A DNA stretch of 64,000 nucleotides from assembly GCF_029051685.1 (NCBI RefSeq), contig NZ_JAACFT010000009.1, forward strand, positions 174,285-238,284. Reading direction: 5' to 3'. The notes below the pieces were generated by a model. The model did no database searches and was not told the origin of the DNA. It worked only from the letters and a program-made list of their open reading frames with translations. Positions 26,725 through 38,258 of this stretch are shown here, piece after piece; positions within the stretch are counted from its first letter, which is position 1, and each line of letters opens with the position of its first letter. The position numbers and the translations under genes are program-made. The DNA comes from Bradyrhizobium sp. CSA207 (GTDB lineage: Bacteria; Pseudomonadota; Alphaproteobacteria; Rhizobiales; Xanthobacteraceae).

Positions 26725-27327
26725 TCATACGTCGAAGAATACCGTCTCGTCGCCGCCCTGGAGCCGCAGGTCGAGGCGATAGACCGGCTTGCCGGCCTCG
26801 CGCACGGCGATCAGCGTGGCGCGGCGCTCAGCAGGCACCACCGCCAGCACGGGATCGGCGGCGTTGCCGGCCTCGTCGCTGAAATAGATGCGGGTGTAGA
26901 GATGCCGCAGCATGCCCCGGCCGAACACCGCAAGCAGGATATGCGGCGCCTGTGGCTTGCCGTCCGGATCCGGGACCGCGCCCGGCTTGATGGTCTCGAA
27001 GGAATAATTGCCGTCCTTGTCGGTGCCGCAGCGGGCGAAGCCGCGGAAGCTTGCATTCGGCAGCGCGCGCTTGTCCTGCGGATCGGCAAAGCGCCCCTGC
27101 GCGTCGGCCTGCCAGATTTCCAGCATGCAATCCGGCACGGCGACGCCGTCGCCGTCGAACACACGGCCCTCGATGCGGACGCGGTCGCCGGAGACGTCGG
27201 GCGTGAGGGTGGAGTTGGTGAAGGCGTCGTTCCAGGCGTACTCGCCGTTCGGCGTCAGGCCGTATTTGAAGAACGGACCGACCGTCTGCGATGGCGTGAT
27301 CCCGTTATCCTTCTCGTTGTCCTGCAC
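26725..27327 (-). CDS. pcaG: Protocatechuate 3,4-dioxygenase alpha subunit
   Basis: Non-iron-binding subunit of the intradiol ring-cleaving enzyme, 200 residues. The start is GTG one base after the pcaH TAA, with GGAG inside the pcaH 3' end, so it is coupled to pcaH. The intradiol fold is shown by SQTVGPFFKYGL near the N-terminus and PDCMLEIWQADAQGRF. The His pair of the beta subunit is replaced by APHILLAVFGRG, as expected for alpha. With PcaH it converts protocatechuate to beta-carboxy-cis,cis-muconate. Confidence 0.95.
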   Translation of the reverse strand: MQDNEKDNGITPSQTVGPFFKYGLTPNGEYAWNDAFTNSTLTPDVSGDRVRIEGRVFDGDGVAVPDCMLEIWQADAQGRFADPQDKRALPNASFRGFARCGTDKDGNYSFETIKPGAVPDPDGKPQAPHILLAVFGRGMLRHLYTRIYFSDEAGNAADPVLAVVPAERRATLIAVREAGKPVYRLDLRLQGGDETVFFDV

Positions 27328-27328
27328 G

Positions 27329-28030
27329 TTACTTGGTCTCCATTGGGGTCGCGTTCTTGCCGCGCAGCACGATGTCAAAGCGGTAGCACAGCGCCCATTC
27401 GGGCTGGGTGTTCTCGAGATCGAACGAGGAGACCATCCGCGCCCTCGCCTTCTCGTCCGGCACCGAGTTGAAGATCGGGTCGAACGGGAACAGCGGATCG
27501 TTCGGGAAATACATCTGCGTCACCAGGCGCGTGACGAAGGAATGGCCGAACACCGAGAGATGGATGTGGGCCGGCCGCCAGGCATTGTGATGATTGCCCC
27601 AGGGGTACGCGCCCGGCTTGATGGTGACGAAGCGGTAGTATCCGGAAGCATCGCTTTGCGCGCGGCCGGCGCCCGTGAAATTCGGATCGAGCGGCGCCGG
27701 ATGCTGGTCGCGGACATGGACATAGCGGCCACAGGAATTGGCCTGCCAGATCTCGACCAGCGAGTTCGGCACGCCGCGGCCGTCCTCGTCGCGCACATGG
27801 CCGTGCACGATGATGCGCTCGCCGAGCGGATCGCCCGCATGCTGGCGGGTGAGATCGTTGTCGCCTTCACGCACGGTCTCGTGGCCATAGACCGGTCCGG
27901 TCAGCTCCGACAGGGTGTGGCGCATCGGGATCAAGGGCTTGTTCGGCGCGCGCTTGATCGAGCTTTTGTACTCGGGCGACAACGGCAGCGGATGCGCCTT
28001 GTTGCTGTCGACGGGATAGATGAATGTCAT
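27329..28030 (-). CDS. pcaH: Protocatechuate 3,4-dioxygenase beta subunit
   Basis: Catalytic Fe(III) subunit, 233 residues. Ligands are visible: Y103 in GRYVHVRDQHP, Y142 in GAYPWGN, and H155 and H157 in WRPAHIHLSV. The N-terminal PcaH extension (YKSSIKRAPNKPLIP) is present. It carries out intradiol cleavage of protocatechuate, the entry to the beta-ketoadipate pathway for lignin-derived aromatics. pcaG follows directly. pcaD, pcaC, pcaB and pcaQ are not in this window, so the pathway genes are split. Confidence 0.96.
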   Translation of the reverse strand: MTFIYPVDSNKAHPLPLSPEYKSSIKRAPNKPLIPMRHTLSELTGPVYGHETVREGDNDLTRQHAGDPLGERIIVHGHVRDEDGRGVPNSLVEIWQANSCGRYVHVRDQHPAPLDPNFTGAGRAQSDASGYYRFVTIKPGAYPWGNHHNAWRPAHIHLSVFGHSFVTRLVTQMYFPNDPLFPFDPIFNSVPDEKARARMVSSFDLENTQPEWALCYRFDIVLRGKNATPMETK

Positions 28031-28144
28031 CGGCGAACTCCTCCCCGGCCATTTCGGTCCAGCCGGTCAACGCTTCCGCCAATCATTATAGGATATAACT
28101 AATTGGGGGAAGCGGGTTTGAGGATTCCTTCCTTTATCCGACTC

Positions 28145-28229
28145 TGTCATTCCGGGCAGCCCGAGTGGGACTGAACCCGGAATCTCGAGATCCCGGATTC
28201 CGCCCTGCGGGCGGCCCCGGGATGACGGG
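28145..28229. repeat. Inverted repeat GTCATTCCGGG family, copy 1
   Basis: TGTCATTCCGGGCAGCCCGA at the left and CGGCCCCGGGATGACGG at the right, with GAACCCGGAATC and GATCCCGGATTC inside. It lies between pcaF and pcaH on the same strand. Related copies: 29573-29704 and 41076-41173. Confidence 0.85.
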
Positions 28230-28244
28230 ACGCTAAGCGTCCCG

Positions 28245-29453
<1,209 letters not shown>

Positions 29454-29572
29454 CGCTGTTCTCCCAAAATGCCGCGGTTCGGCCAGAATTCTTCAATGAC
29501 GGCGGAGTTTTAGGAGCGCGCCCGCGGCAGGTCAATTGACGGTTTCGCGGGCGATGCATGTGAAACCTCAGC

Positions 29573-29704
29573 CGTCATTCCGGGGCTCCCCACCGGGTCA
29601 GCGAAGCGCGGCCCGATGGGGCGAGCCCGGAATCCATAGGGCCGCAGAGACCGCTGATGAATGGATTCCGGGCCTGCGCCCGGCGGCGCATCCCGGAATG
29701 ACGA
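29573..29704. repeat. Inverted repeat GTCATTCCGGG family, copy 2, in pcaF-mutS gap
   Basis: CCGTCATTCCGGGGCTCCCC at the left is mirrored by GCATCCCGGAATGACG at the right, with GGAATCCATAGG against GAATGGATTCCGGGC inside. It occupies the middle of the 362 bp divergent gap 29454-29815. The flanks should hold the pcaF promoter (left) and the mutS promoter (right); I see no confident hexamers and no gene. Confidence 0.85.
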
Positions 29705-29815
29705 CTGAGGGTGTGACACTCGTACGTATCCCGTCGTGCGGACAACGTGGAAAACCTCCCCTCCCCAGCCAAAGCGATAGGAGCGAGCGGCGAAATTTTG
29801 TAGGTTGCGCCGCCC

Positions 29816-32554
29816 ATGACATTACAACAACCCATCCCCGCGCCGGAGCCCGACCCGACGCCCGCACCGCAAGCGGAAGCCGCTGCACGCGTCACCCCGA
29901 TGATGGAACAATATCTGGAGATCAAGGCGGCCCATCCGGGCCTGCTGCTGTTCTACCGGATGGGCGATTTTTACGAGCTGTTCTTCGAGGACGCCGAGAT
30001 CGCCTCCAGGACGCTCGGCATTGTGCTGACCAAGCGCGGCAAGCATCAGGGCGCGGATATCCCGATGTGCGGCGTGCCGGTCGAGCGCTCCGAGGATTAT
30101 CTGCACCGCCTGATCACTGCCGGGCACCGGGTCGCGGTGTGCGAGCAGACCGAGGATCCCGCCGCCGCCAAGGCGCGCGGCAACAAGAGCGTGGTGCGCC
30201 GCGGCGTGGTGCGGCTGGTCACTCCGGGCACGCTGACCGAGGATACGCTGCTCGACGCGCGCGCCAACAATTATCTGCTGGCGATCGCGCGCGCCCGCTC
30301 CTCCGCCGGCGGCGACCGCTTCGGCCTCGCCTGGATCGACATCTCGACCGCCGAATTCATGGTGACGGAATGCGCAGGGAGCGAGCTCACCGCGACGCTG
30401 GCGCGCATCAACCCGAACGAAGCCATCGTTGCCGACGCGCTCTATAACGACAGCGAGCTCGGGCCGACCTTGCGCGAGCTGCCGGCGGTAACGCCGCTGA
30501 CCCGCGACGTCTTCGACGGCGCCACGGCCGAGAAGCGTCTGTGCGATTACTTTGCGGTCGCAACCATGGACGGGCTGGCGCAGCTGACACGGCTGGAAGC
30601 CACGGCAGCGGCCGCCGCCGTCACCTATGTCGACCGCACCCAGGTCGGCAAGCACCCGCCGCTGTCGCCGCCCGCGCGCGAAAGCTCGGGCGCCACCATG
30701 GCGATCGATCCGGCCACCCGCGCCAATCTCGAACTGACGCGAACCTTGGCGGGCGAGCGACGCGGCTCTCTGCTCGATGCCATCGACTGCACGGTGACCT
30801 CGGCCGGCTCCCGCCTGCTGGCGCAGCGGCTGGCTGCGCCCTTGACCGATGCGACGGGAATCGCACGGCGGCTCGATGCCGTCAGCAGCTTCGTTGCGGA
30901 TTCGGCAGCGCGCGAGGACATCCGCAGCATCCTGCGCGGTGCGCCCGACATGTCACGGGCGCTGGCCCGTCTCTCGGTCGGCCGCGGCGGTCCGCGCGAC
31001 CTCGCAGGCCTGCGCGATGGCATCATGGCCGCCGACCAGGCGCTGGCGCGGCTCGCCGAGATCGACCAGCCGCCGCAGGAGATCGCAGCGGTGATGGCGG
31101 CGCTGCAGCGGCCGTCGCGCGAGCTCGCGGCAGAATTTGCCAGCGCGCTCGACGAGCAGCTACCCCTGATCAAGCGCGATGGCGGCTTCGTGCGCCAGGG
31201 CTACGAGCCGGCGCTCGACGAGACGCGAAACCTGCGCGACGCCTCGCGCCTGGTCGTTGCCTCAATGCAGGCGCGCTACGCCGACAGCACCGGCGTCAAG
31301 GGCCTCAAGATCCGGCACAACAACGTGCTCGGCTATTTCGTCGAGGTCACGGCGCAGCATGGCGACAAGCTGATGTCGCCACCGCTGAATGCGGCCTTCA
31401 TCCATCGCCAGACGCTGGCAGGCCAGGTGCGGTTCACCACCTCCGAGCTCGGGGAGATCGAGGCCAAGATTGCCAACGCCGGCGATCGCGCGCTCGGACT
31501 CGAGCTCGAGATCTTCGAGCGGCTCAGCGCCAGGGCGCTGGCGATCAGCGACGATTTGCGCGCTGCCGCGCATGGCTTTGCGCTGCTCGATGTTGCAACT
31601 TCGCTCGCCAAGCTCGCGGTCGAGGAGAATTACGTTCGGCCCGAGGTGGACTCCTCGCTCGGTTTTGCCATCGAGGCCGGCCGCCACCCCGTGGTGGAGC
31701 AGGCGCTCAAGCGCAACGGCGAGCCGTTCATTGCCAATGCCTGCAATCTTTCGCCTGGACCTGCGCAAAAATCCGGCCAGCTCTGGCTGCTCACCGGTCC
31801 CAACATGGCGGGTAAATCGACCTTCCTGCGCCAGAATGCGCTGATTGCCCTGCTCGCCCAGATCGGCAGCTTCGTTCCGGCCTCGCGCGCGCGCATCGGC
31901 ATCATCGACCGGCTGTTCTCGCGCGTCGGTGCCGCCGACGATCTCGCCCGCGGCCGCTCCACGTTCATGGTGGAGATGGTCGAGACCGCGGCGATCCTGA
32001 ACCAGGCCGGCGAACGCGCGCTCGTCATCCTCGACGAGATCGGTCGCGGCACCGCAACCTTCGACGGTCTCTCGATCGCCTGGGCCGCGATCGAGCATCT
32101 GCACGAGAGCAATCGCTGCCGAACGCTGTTCGCCACGCATTATCATGAGCTGACCGCGCTCTCGACCAAGCTGCCGCGGATGTTCAATGCGACGGTGCGA
32201 GTGAAGGAATGGCAGGGCAATGTCGTGTTCCTGCACGAGGTCCTGCCTGGCTCCGCCGACCGTTCCTACGGCATCCAGGTGGCCAAGCTCGCAGGCCTGC
32301 CACCGGCCGTGATCACGCGCGCAAAATCCGTGTTGGCAAAACTCGAAGCCCAGGACCGCGGCCAGACCGCGCGCGCGCTGGTCGACGATTTGCCGCTGTT
32401 CGCCGTGCCCTCGCGCGCCGCCGCCGAAGCTGCTGCGCCGAGCGAGGCCGAACTGTTGATGGAAGCGGTCAAGGCGCTGCACCCGGACGAGATGACCCCG
32501 CGCGAGGCGCTGGATGCGCTCTACGCGCTGAAGGGGAAGCTTCCGAAGCAATGA
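29816..32554 (+). CDS. mutS: DNA mismatch repair protein MutS
   Basis: Mismatch recognition ATPase of 912 residues, full length for MutS1. The mismatch-reading Phe-x-Glu is F52-Y53-E54 in [11 protein letters not shown]. The clamp and lever region is in the middle, and the ABC ATPase has Walker [10 protein letters not shown] at 661-669, then [11 protein letters not shown] (signature region) and [16 protein letters not shown] (Walker B and D-loop), with the switch His in FATHYHEL. The proline-rich N-terminal 25 residues are dispensable-looking. It works with MutL, encoded elsewhere. Confidence 0.97.
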   Translation: MTLQQPIPAPEPDPTPAPQAEAAARVTPMMEQYLEIKAAHPGLLLFYRMGDFYELFFEDAEIASRTLGIVLTKRGKHQGADIPMCGVPVERSEDYLHRLITAGHRVAVCEQTEDPAAAKARGNKSVVRRGVVRLVTPGTLTEDTLLDARANNYLLAIARARSSAGGDRFGLAWIDISTAEFMVTECAGSELTATLARINPNEAIVADALYNDSELGPTLRELPAVTPLTRDVFDGATAEKRLCDYFAVATMDGLAQLTRLEATAAAAAVTYVDRTQVGKHPPLSPPARESSGATMAIDPATRANLELTRTLAGERRGSLLDAIDCTVTSAGSRLLAQRLAAPLTDATGIARRLDAVSSFVADSAAREDIRSILRGAPDMSRALARLSVGRGGPRDLAGLRDGIMAADQALARLAEIDQPPQEIAAVMAALQRPSRELAAEFASALDEQLPLIKRDGGFVRQGYEPALDETRNLRDASRLVVASMQARYADSTGVKGLKIRHNNVLGYFVEVTAQHGDKLMSPPLNAAFIHRQTLAGQVRFTTSELGEIEAKIANAGDRALGLELEIFERLSARALAISDDLRAAAHGFALLDVATSLAKLAVEENYVRPEVDSSLGFAIEAGRHPVVEQALKRNGEPFIANACNLSPGPAQKSGQLWLLTGPNMAGKSTFLRQNALIALLAQIGSFVPASRARIGIIDRLFSRVGAADDLARGRSTFMVEMVETAAILNQAGERALVILDEIGRGTATFDGLSIAWAAIEHLHESNRCRTLFATHYHELTALSTKLPRMFNATVRVKEWQGNVVFLHEVLPGSADRSYGIQVAKLAGLPPAVITRAKSVLAKLEAQDRGQTARALVDDLPLFAVPSRAAAEAAAPSEAELLMEAVKALHPDEMTPREALDALYALKGKLPKQ

Positions 32555-32560
32555 CGCTGC

Positions 32561-32889
32561 GGTAGGGTGAGGTTAGGGAAGCGCAATCCACCCTTTTGTC
32601 GCCGCGCGGGGAGCGGTGGGTTGCGCCTTCGGCCCCCCTCCGCCATGAGCTTTTGTTGAGATCGTTGGTTGCCGGATCCCACGAACCGCAGGACCACCGC
32701 GTTCATCGTGCTCGCCGTCGCCGTCAATTCCTCCGTCGGTTTCCCAAGCTGAGGAAGTACCACCGGCGTGTTCGCGGTGCTCAGCTTGACACGGATCAAC
32801 GCTCGATGCGCCGCCGGATGACAACCTGAAAATCAGCGCGGCGGGCTCCAGATGCGTGATCCGGCGCAATGTGCAGAGAAGAGATCGTC
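32561..32889. other. Gene-poor gap mutS-aldehyde dehydrogenase
   Basis: The left part (32561-32634) is a degenerate copy of the GGTAGGGTGGGTTA repeat (GGTAGGGTGAGGTTAGGG, then GCGGTGGGTTGCGCC). The stretch 32640-32830 has coding-like composition. An open minus-strand frame there encodes a segment beginning IRVKLSTANTPVVLPQ, but I recognise no family and see no start with a ribosome site; it may be gene debris. The last 40 bases carry the leader of the dehydrogenase gene. Confidence 0.5.
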
Positions 32890-34281
32890 ATGACTTATGC
32901 CACCACAAACCCCTATACCGGTGAATTGCAGAAGACATTTCCGGATGCCGCCGATGATGAGGTCAGGCAGGCCATCGATGACGCACACACTGCGTTTCTG
33001 TCCTGGAAGGAGACCTCGTTCGCCGAGCGCGCCGAAGTGATGCAGGCGGCAGCGAACATACTGCGCAAGGGCATCGATTCTTACGCCAAGCTTCTTACCC
33101 TTGAGATGGGCAAACTTTTTTCCGAGGCCAAGGCGGAAGTGGAGCTATGCGCTGAGATCTTCGAGTACTACGTCCGGAATGCCGAGGCTCTGCTTGCGCC
33201 GCAGAAGCTGCCGGTGGCCAAGTCTTCGGAAGGGGAGGCGATGATTGTGCACGATCCGCTTGGCGTACTGCTGGCGATCGAACCCTGGAATTTTCCCTAC
33301 TACCAAATTGCGCGGATCATTGCGCCCCAACTGTCCGCCGGCAACACGATGTTGCTCAAGCATGCCTCCAATGTCCCTCAAAGCGCGGCGGCCTTCGAGA
33401 AGCTGATGTGGGAAGCCGGTCTGCCGAAGGGCGCCTTCAGGAATCTCTACGCCACGCGCTCGCAGATCGAGCTCATCCTGAACGATCCGCGCGTCCATGG
33501 TGTTGCGCTTACTGGATCCGAGGTTGCCGGCGCCCAGATCGCGGCCCAGGCTGGCAAGGCCTTGAAGAAATCCACGATGGAGCTCGGTGGCGCGGACGCG
33601 TTTGTGGTGTTGGCTGATGCCGATTTGGAGAAGACGATCAAATGGGCGGTCTTCGGTCGTCACTGGAACGGCGGACAGGTCTGTGTATCCTCAAAGCGAA
33701 TGATCGTCGTGGATACAGTCTACGACCAGTTCCTCGAGCGCTATATCGAAGGCGTAGCTGGCCTGCGCGCGGGCGATCCATTCGCTCCGGAAACCACCTT
33801 GGCGCCACTGTCGTCGCAGGGCGCGGCCGACGAGATCAAGGAGAAGATCCGGCAGGCGGTCAGCTACGGCGCCAAGGCGACTGAAGTCGGGCCCAGCGTT
33901 CCCAACAGAGGCGCGTTCGTGCAACCGACGATTTTGACTGACGTCGCCGAAGACAATCCCGCCCGCTATTGGGAGTTTTTCGGGCCGGTCTCGATGCTGT
34001 TCCGCGCCAGGGATGAAAGTGACGCGGTACGCATCGCCAACGATTCTCCGTTCGGTCTGGGTGGTTCGGTCTTCACTTCGGATCCCAAACATGGGGCAGA
34101 CGTGGCCAGGAAAATCTCGACCGGTATGGTGTTCGTCAACCATCCGACGATGGTCAAGGCCGACCTGCCGTTCGGCGGCATCCGCCGCTCCGGCTACGGC
34201 CGCGAACTGCTCGGTTTGGGCATCAAGGAGTTCGTCAATCACAAGTTGATCGACGTCGTCGACATCGACGCCGAATTCTGA
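32890..34281 (+). CDS. NAD(P)-dependent succinate-semialdehyde-type dehydrogenase
   Basis: Aldehyde dehydrogenase of 463 residues. The start MTYATTNPYTG follows GAGAAGAG; an ATG seven codons upstream is less well placed. Catalytic Cys is C265 in GGQVCVSSKR and general base Glu is E231 in MELGGADAF. The cofactor site is AIEPWNFPYYQIARI. The short length, EPWNFP and the overall pattern fit the Sad/YneI (succinate semialdehyde) subgroup rather than GabD of about 480 residues. The gene lies alone, with no aminotransferase or GABA carrier beside it. Codon third positions look less GC-rich than its neighbours, so transfer is possible but not measured. Confidence 0.87.
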   Translation: MTYATTNPYTGELQKTFPDAADDEVRQAIDDAHTAFLSWKETSFAERAEVMQAAANILRKGIDSYAKLLTLEMGKLFSEAKAEVELCAEIFEYYVRNAEALLAPQKLPVAKSSEGEAMIVHDPLGVLLAIEPWNFPYYQIARIIAPQLSAGNTMLLKHASNVPQSAAAFEKLMWEAGLPKGAFRNLYATRSQIELILNDPRVHGVALTGSEVAGAQIAAQAGKALKKSTMELGGADAFVVLADADLEKTIKWAVFGRHWNGGQVCVSSKRMIVVDTVYDQFLERYIEGVAGLRAGDPFAPETTLAPLSSQGAADEIKEKIRQAVSYGAKATEVGPSVPNRGAFVQPTILTDVAEDNPARYWEFFGPVSMLFRARDESDAVRIANDSPFGLGGSVFTSDPKHGADVARKISTGMVFVNHPTMVKADLPFGGIRRSGYGRELLGLGIKEFVNHKLIDVVDIDAEF

Positions 34282-34432
34282 TCGTTCGGTCACCACTCCC
34301 GCCAGGCAGGTAATGAGCAGCGCGTGATGCGCCCTGCGAGCCGGAGAGGCGAAGCCCGCGGGTCGCGGGTGGTAAAGTTCGACGCCCATCCGGCGTCCAT
34401 AGCCTCACCACCTGCGATGAATGCGCCGCTGG

Positions 34433-36109
34433 CTACGCCCTCGCCGCGATCGCCGCTGCTTCCGCAGCAGCGCGCTGCATGCTGGTCGACATCTCGGCCG
34501 TCACCGTGCTCTGCTCTTCGATGGCGGCCGCGGTCGAGGTCACGTATTCGCTGACGTTGTTGATCGCCTGCTTGATCGAGCCGAGCGCGCCGACGACGTC
34601 GCCGGAGATGCCGTTGAGATTCCCGATCTCCTGGCCGATCTTGTCGGTCGCCTGCTTGGCCTGGTTGGCGAGGCTCTTCACTTCGGAGGCGACCACGGCG
34701 AAGCCGCGGCCGGCTTCGCCGGCGCGAGCGGATTCGATCGTGGCGTTCAGCGCCAGCAGGTTGATCTGGCCGGTGATGCTGTTGATCATCTCGACGATGC
34801 CGCTCATCGACTGTGCGGCCTCGGTGAGGCGCTGGGCCTGCGCGTCGGCGGATGCGACCTGATCCACCGCGCTCATCGCGGTCTCGCGCGATTTGGTCAT
34901 GGCCTCGGAAATCTCCCGCACCGAGGCGTTCAGTTCCTCCGAGCCCGCGGCGACCGACTCCATCATGCCGCGAACACGCTCGTTGCCCATGCGGACCAGC
35001 ACCTGTTTCGTGGTGTCGGTCGCATATTTCACGACCTTGAACGGCTTGCCGTTGAGGTCGAGAATCGGGTTGTAGGAGGCCTGGATGTAGATCTCCTTGC
35101 CGCCCTTGCCGATACGCCTGTATTCGGCCGCCTGATACTGGCCGCGGTTGAGCGCGGCCCAGAACTCGCGATAGGCAGCGCCCTCGCGCTCCGACGGCTC
35201 AACGAACATGCTGTGATGCTTGCCCTTGATCTCGGCCAGCGAATAGCCGAGCGCGCCGAGGAAGTTCGCGTTTGCGGTGATGATCGTGCCGTCCATGTCG
35301 AACTCGATCACCGCCTGCGCCTTGTCGATCGCCGCGATCTGCCCGGCGAGATCGGCATTCTTCAGCTTCTCCGCAGTGATGTCGGTGGCGAACTTGACGA
35401 CCTTGAACGGCTTGCCCCTCTCGTCCAGCACCGGATTGTAGGATGCCAGGATCCAGACGTCCCGACCGCCCTTGCCGATGCGCTTGAATTCGCCGGCCTG
35501 AAGCTCGCCGCGGTTGAGTGCGGCCCAGAATTCGCGGTAGGCGGCCGCAGCGCGCTCGTCCGGCGGCATGAACAGGCTGTGATGCTTGCCCTGAATTTCA
35601 TCCAGGGAATATCCCAACGTGTTCAGGAAATTCTCGTTGGCGGTGACAACGGTGCCGTCGAGGTTGAATTCGATGACCGCCTGCGCGCGGCTGATGGCGG
35701 CGGCCTGTGCCGCATAATTTAGATTTTGCAGGCGGATCGACGCATCGGACCATTCGACCACGATGCCGGCGCGCTTGCCATCGGGATACTTGAACGGGGT
35801 TGCAATGAGGTCGAAAGTCCAGCTCCCGATCTTGATGGTCGCACGATGCTTGGAATTCAGAGCCTCGAGCAGCTGGCGTTGATGGCTGGGATTCTTATGG
35901 AATACGTCGATATTGCAGCCGATCAGCCGATCGACGCTGAACTGGGGGAGTTGCCTCTTGAGATCGGCCTCGGCTTCTCGAAGCAGGCTTTTCACGGCAT
36001 CGTTCAGATAGACGATGTGCAGATTTTCGTCCGCCACCATAATGTTCGCGTCAACCACCTTGGCTGCCAGAAGAGTGAGAGCATCGAACGTGGGCTTACG
36101 ACCAAACAT
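34433..36109 (-). CDS. Soluble chemoreceptor with three PAS domains
   Basis: Cytoplasmic methyl-accepting protein of 558 residues without transmembrane or HAMP segments. Start ATG ([10 protein letters not shown]) follows GGAG. PAS1 is at about 15-125 ([15 protein letters not shown]). PAS2 and PAS3 are near-duplicates with a 122-residue period, both starting AQAVIEF and both containing GKHHS and [14 protein letters not shown] short signalling domain follows with tip [28 protein letters not shown]. This Aer/McpB-like layout suggests redox or energy taxis through haem or flavin; no ligand residue can be assigned. It probably signals to the same CheA as the receptor at 24773-26464. Confidence 0.92.
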   Translation of the reverse strand: MFGRKPTFDALTLLAAKVVDANIMVADENLHIVYLNDAVKSLLREAEADLKRQLPQFSVDRLIGCNIDVFHKNPSHQRQLLEALNSKHRATIKIGSWTFDLIATPFKYPDGKRAGIVVEWSDASIRLQNLNYAAQAAAISRAQAVIEFNLDGTVVTANENFLNTLGYSLDEIQGKHHSLFMPPDERAAAAYREFWAALNRGELQAGEFKRIGKGGRDVWILASYNPVLDERGKPFKVVKFATDITAEKLKNADLAGQIAAIDKAQAVIEFDMDGTIITANANFLGALGYSLAEIKGKHHSMFVEPSEREGAAYREFWAALNRGQYQAAEYRRIGKGGKEIYIQASYNPILDLNGKPFKVVKYATDTTKQVLVRMGNERVRGMMESVAAGSEELNASVREISEAMTKSRETAMSAVDQVASADAQAQRLTEAAQSMSGIVEMINSITGQINLLALNATIESARAGEAGRGFAVVASEVKSLANQAKQATDKIGQEIGNLNGISGDVVGALGSIKQAINNVSEYVTSTAAAIEEQSTVTAEMSTSMQRAAAEAAAIAARA

Positions 36110-36488
36110 CAATCAATCTCCAAGTTTGAAATTGCGCCGATGGCACATGCTCATCGGGGACCAGTGGGATGTGACAGCGCGGCAACGGGTGCCGAATTCC
36201 AATCGACAACTCCCGCGGGCAAAATTCGCATTGGCGAAAACCGAGGCGGGTACGCAAGATAATTCCTACCGGAAGAATTCGAATAAAGTTCTAACGGATT
36301 TTTGGAAATTGGCAGGCGAAAGAGCAACTTAGCGCTGCACGAACGCTCGCTCGCACTCGGCAGCGGCCATCGCGTGACCTGAAATGAGATTTGTAATTCA
36401 ACGAGTTGCGGAGATGCACGCGCTGTTGGGGCAAGCAGGTTTCGCCGGAGATACCGTTCGCGACTCGATATCACGCATGTCCGTAGTG
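36110..36488. other. 379 bp intergenic region, relatively AT-rich
   Basis: No gene is supported. The centre (about 36235-36330) is unusually AT-rich for this window (AAGATAATTCCTACCGG, GAATAAAGTTCTAACGG) and probably carries the chemoreceptor promoter on the minus strand. No clear sigma54, FixK or Fnr-type box was found. Confidence 0.5.
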
Positions 36489-37304
36489 TCACGGTGCTTG
36501 CCACGCCTTGTGCATTGCACGCCGCCCGAGTCCCCATAGCGTCAGATTCCAGGCCACGCAGGTGCCGAGCGCGAGACACAAACCAATGGCAGAGCCGCAC
36601 GAAGCCACCGCGACGTGCATCACCGCGATCGCCATACCAAATCCGAGCAGGCCCCAGGCGGAGTTGGCGAGCACGGCCGCCGTCGGCGGACCGCCAATGC
36701 GCGGATGCAGGATCACCATGATGCTGGTGAACACGACCGGGTACAGCGCGATGATGCCGCTGATCCGGGGACCGACCCAGCCCGATGTCGAGACAACGAT
36801 GGCGACAAGCGTCGCGACCAGCGTAGCCCGCATCGGAATGTCGTACCAGCGGCGGGTCACCAGCGGCATCTTCACGTGGCGATAGCGCGCGAGCAGCGGA
36901 ATGCAGATGCCGAACGCAACCAGATTGACGGCGAGCCCTGCGGTGAGCGGCCAATCGAACTGGCGGATGATCGAGGCAAGCACGATCCAGATCGCGACAG
37001 CGCTTCCGCAACTCACGGCAAGGCTACGCCGCTGCGCCAGCACGACATAGGCGAGACACATGAAGATCGTCGCAGCATTGACCGGAAGGCTCGACAGCGC
37101 GCCTTGCGCGATGAAGGCGGCGTCATGGTCGAGCGCGAGGAAGACGTAGGACGGACCGGCCGACACCGGCAAGGTCGCGACCAGCGCGCCGATCACCGGG
37201 CCGGAGCGCTCCGTGATGATCGACGCCGACACGACAAACGCCGCCGCGATCGCCATGCGCAGGAGAAGGATGAGGATGAAGATGAAGTGGAGTTCGATGT
37301 GCAT
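36489..37304 (-). CDS. Hypothetical membrane protein, about eight helices
   Basis: 271 residues from MHIELHFIFI. Nearly the whole chain is hydrophobic, with helices at roughly 7-28, 35-57, 68-90, 100-120, 128-145, 165-190, 200-220 and 235-258. Recognisable stretches are SGPVIGALVATLPVSAGPSY and HPRIGGPPTAAVLANSAWG, a two-part repeat-like pattern. I do not recognise a characterised family. No clear ribosome site is seen before the ATG. The gene is flanked by a palindromic repeat and does not overlap neighbours. Confidence 0.7.
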   Translation of the reverse strand: MHIELHFIFILILLLRMAIAAAFVVSASIITERSGPVIGALVATLPVSAGPSYVFLALDHDAAFIAQGALSSLPVNAATIFMCLAYVVLAQRRSLAVSCGSAVAIWIVLASIIRQFDWPLTAGLAVNLVAFGICIPLLARYRHVKMPLVTRRWYDIPMRATLVATLVAIVVSTSGWVGPRISGIIALYPVVFTSIMVILHPRIGGPPTAAVLANSAWGLLGFGMAIAVMHVAVASCGSAIGLCLALGTCVAWNLTLWGLGRRAMHKAWQAP

Positions 37305-37318
37305 GGGTGCTGTGAACA

Positions 37319-37469
37319 CCCTCCCCTGGAGGGGAGGGTCGGCTCGCGGCGCGTCAGCGATGCGAGACGGGGTGGGGTGATCTCTCAACACGGGCACTGT
37401 GCGACGCGGAGAGATCACCCCACCCCGCTCGCGCTGCGCGCGATCGACCCTCCCCCTCCAGGGGAGGGT
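37319..37469. repeat. Large intergenic palindrome CCCTCCCCTGGAGGGGAGGG
   Basis: Each end is itself a hairpin: CCCTCCCC-TGG-GGGGAGGG at the left, CCCTCCCC-CTCC-GGGGAGGG at the right. The two halves are also mirror images (GACGGGGTGGGGTGATCTC against GAGATCACCCCACCCCGCTC). It fills the gap between the OsmC gene and the membrane-protein gene, both on the minus strand. Confidence 0.9.
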
Positions 37470-37476
37470 AAGAGCC

Positions 37477-37986
37477 TTACATCCGCTGCATCGACACCGA
37501 GACCTTCGGGCCGTTCTTGATGGTCTGATAGACCACGCAATAACGCTCGGTGAGCTTGAGCAGAAGATCGAGCTTGTCCTGCGGAGCGTCGGTGTCGACT
37601 TCGAAGCGCAGGCGGATCTCGGCGAAGCCGACCGGCGTCTCCTTGTCGACGCCGAGCGTGCCGCGGAAATCGAGATCGCCCTCGGCGTAGACGTTGCCGG
37701 TCTTCAACGGCACCTCGATCGCGGTCGCGACCGATTTCATCGTGACGCCGGCGCAGGCGACCAGGGCTTCGAGCAGCATGTCGCCGGAGCAGAGCTCGAG
37801 GCCGGAGCCGCCGGTGGCCGGATGCAGGCCGGCCATCGCGATGGCACGGCCGGTCTCGACCTTGCAGGCAATGCCGTCGCTGTCGGTGGAGCCCTTGGCC
37901 TTCAGCGTGATCAGCGCGGCCTTGGGGTCGGTCTTGTAGCGCTCCTTGATCGGGGCCTGCATCTGGCGCAGCTCTGCGGCGTCCAT
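37477..37986 (-). CDS. OsmC/Ohr-family protein
   Basis: Thiol peroxidase-fold protein of 169 residues. The start MDAAELRQMQ follows GGGAGAGAACAAG, so the longer upstream reading is rejected. The two redox Cys are C78 in LEALVACAG and C150 in TERYCVVYQ. A further Cys occurs in GLELCSGDM. The family reduces organic hydroperoxides through dithiols. The sequence matches the OsmC-like branch often annotated only as OsmC family protein. Confidence 0.9.
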   Translation of the reverse strand: MDAAELRQMQAPIKERYKTDPKAALITLKAKGSTDSDGIACKVETGRAIAMAGLHPATGGSGLELCSGDMLLEALVACAGVTMKSVATAIEVPLKTGNVYAEGDLDFRGTLGVDKETPVGFAEIRLRFEVDTDAPQDKLDLLLKLTERYCVVYQTIKNGPKVSVSMQRM

Positions 37987-38258
37987 CTTGTTCTCTCCCG
38001 GAAAAATCGCCCCTCGAATACCGGCTTGAGGCGGGATTGTCGACGATGCCGGCCGGCCGCAAGACGGGATCGCCTCTGCGGTCACTGTAATTTTATTGTT
38101 TTTCAATTAGTTAACCTTAGATTTGAGCCGAGAACCCACATCTTCAAGGCAGGCTCGCGGAATACGAATCTGCACGAGCACGCCTTTCCAAGCGTGGAAC
38201 GACTATTGCCAGAGAATGGCGGGTGACAGCGCCTGTCGCCTCTTATATCCGGTGAGGC

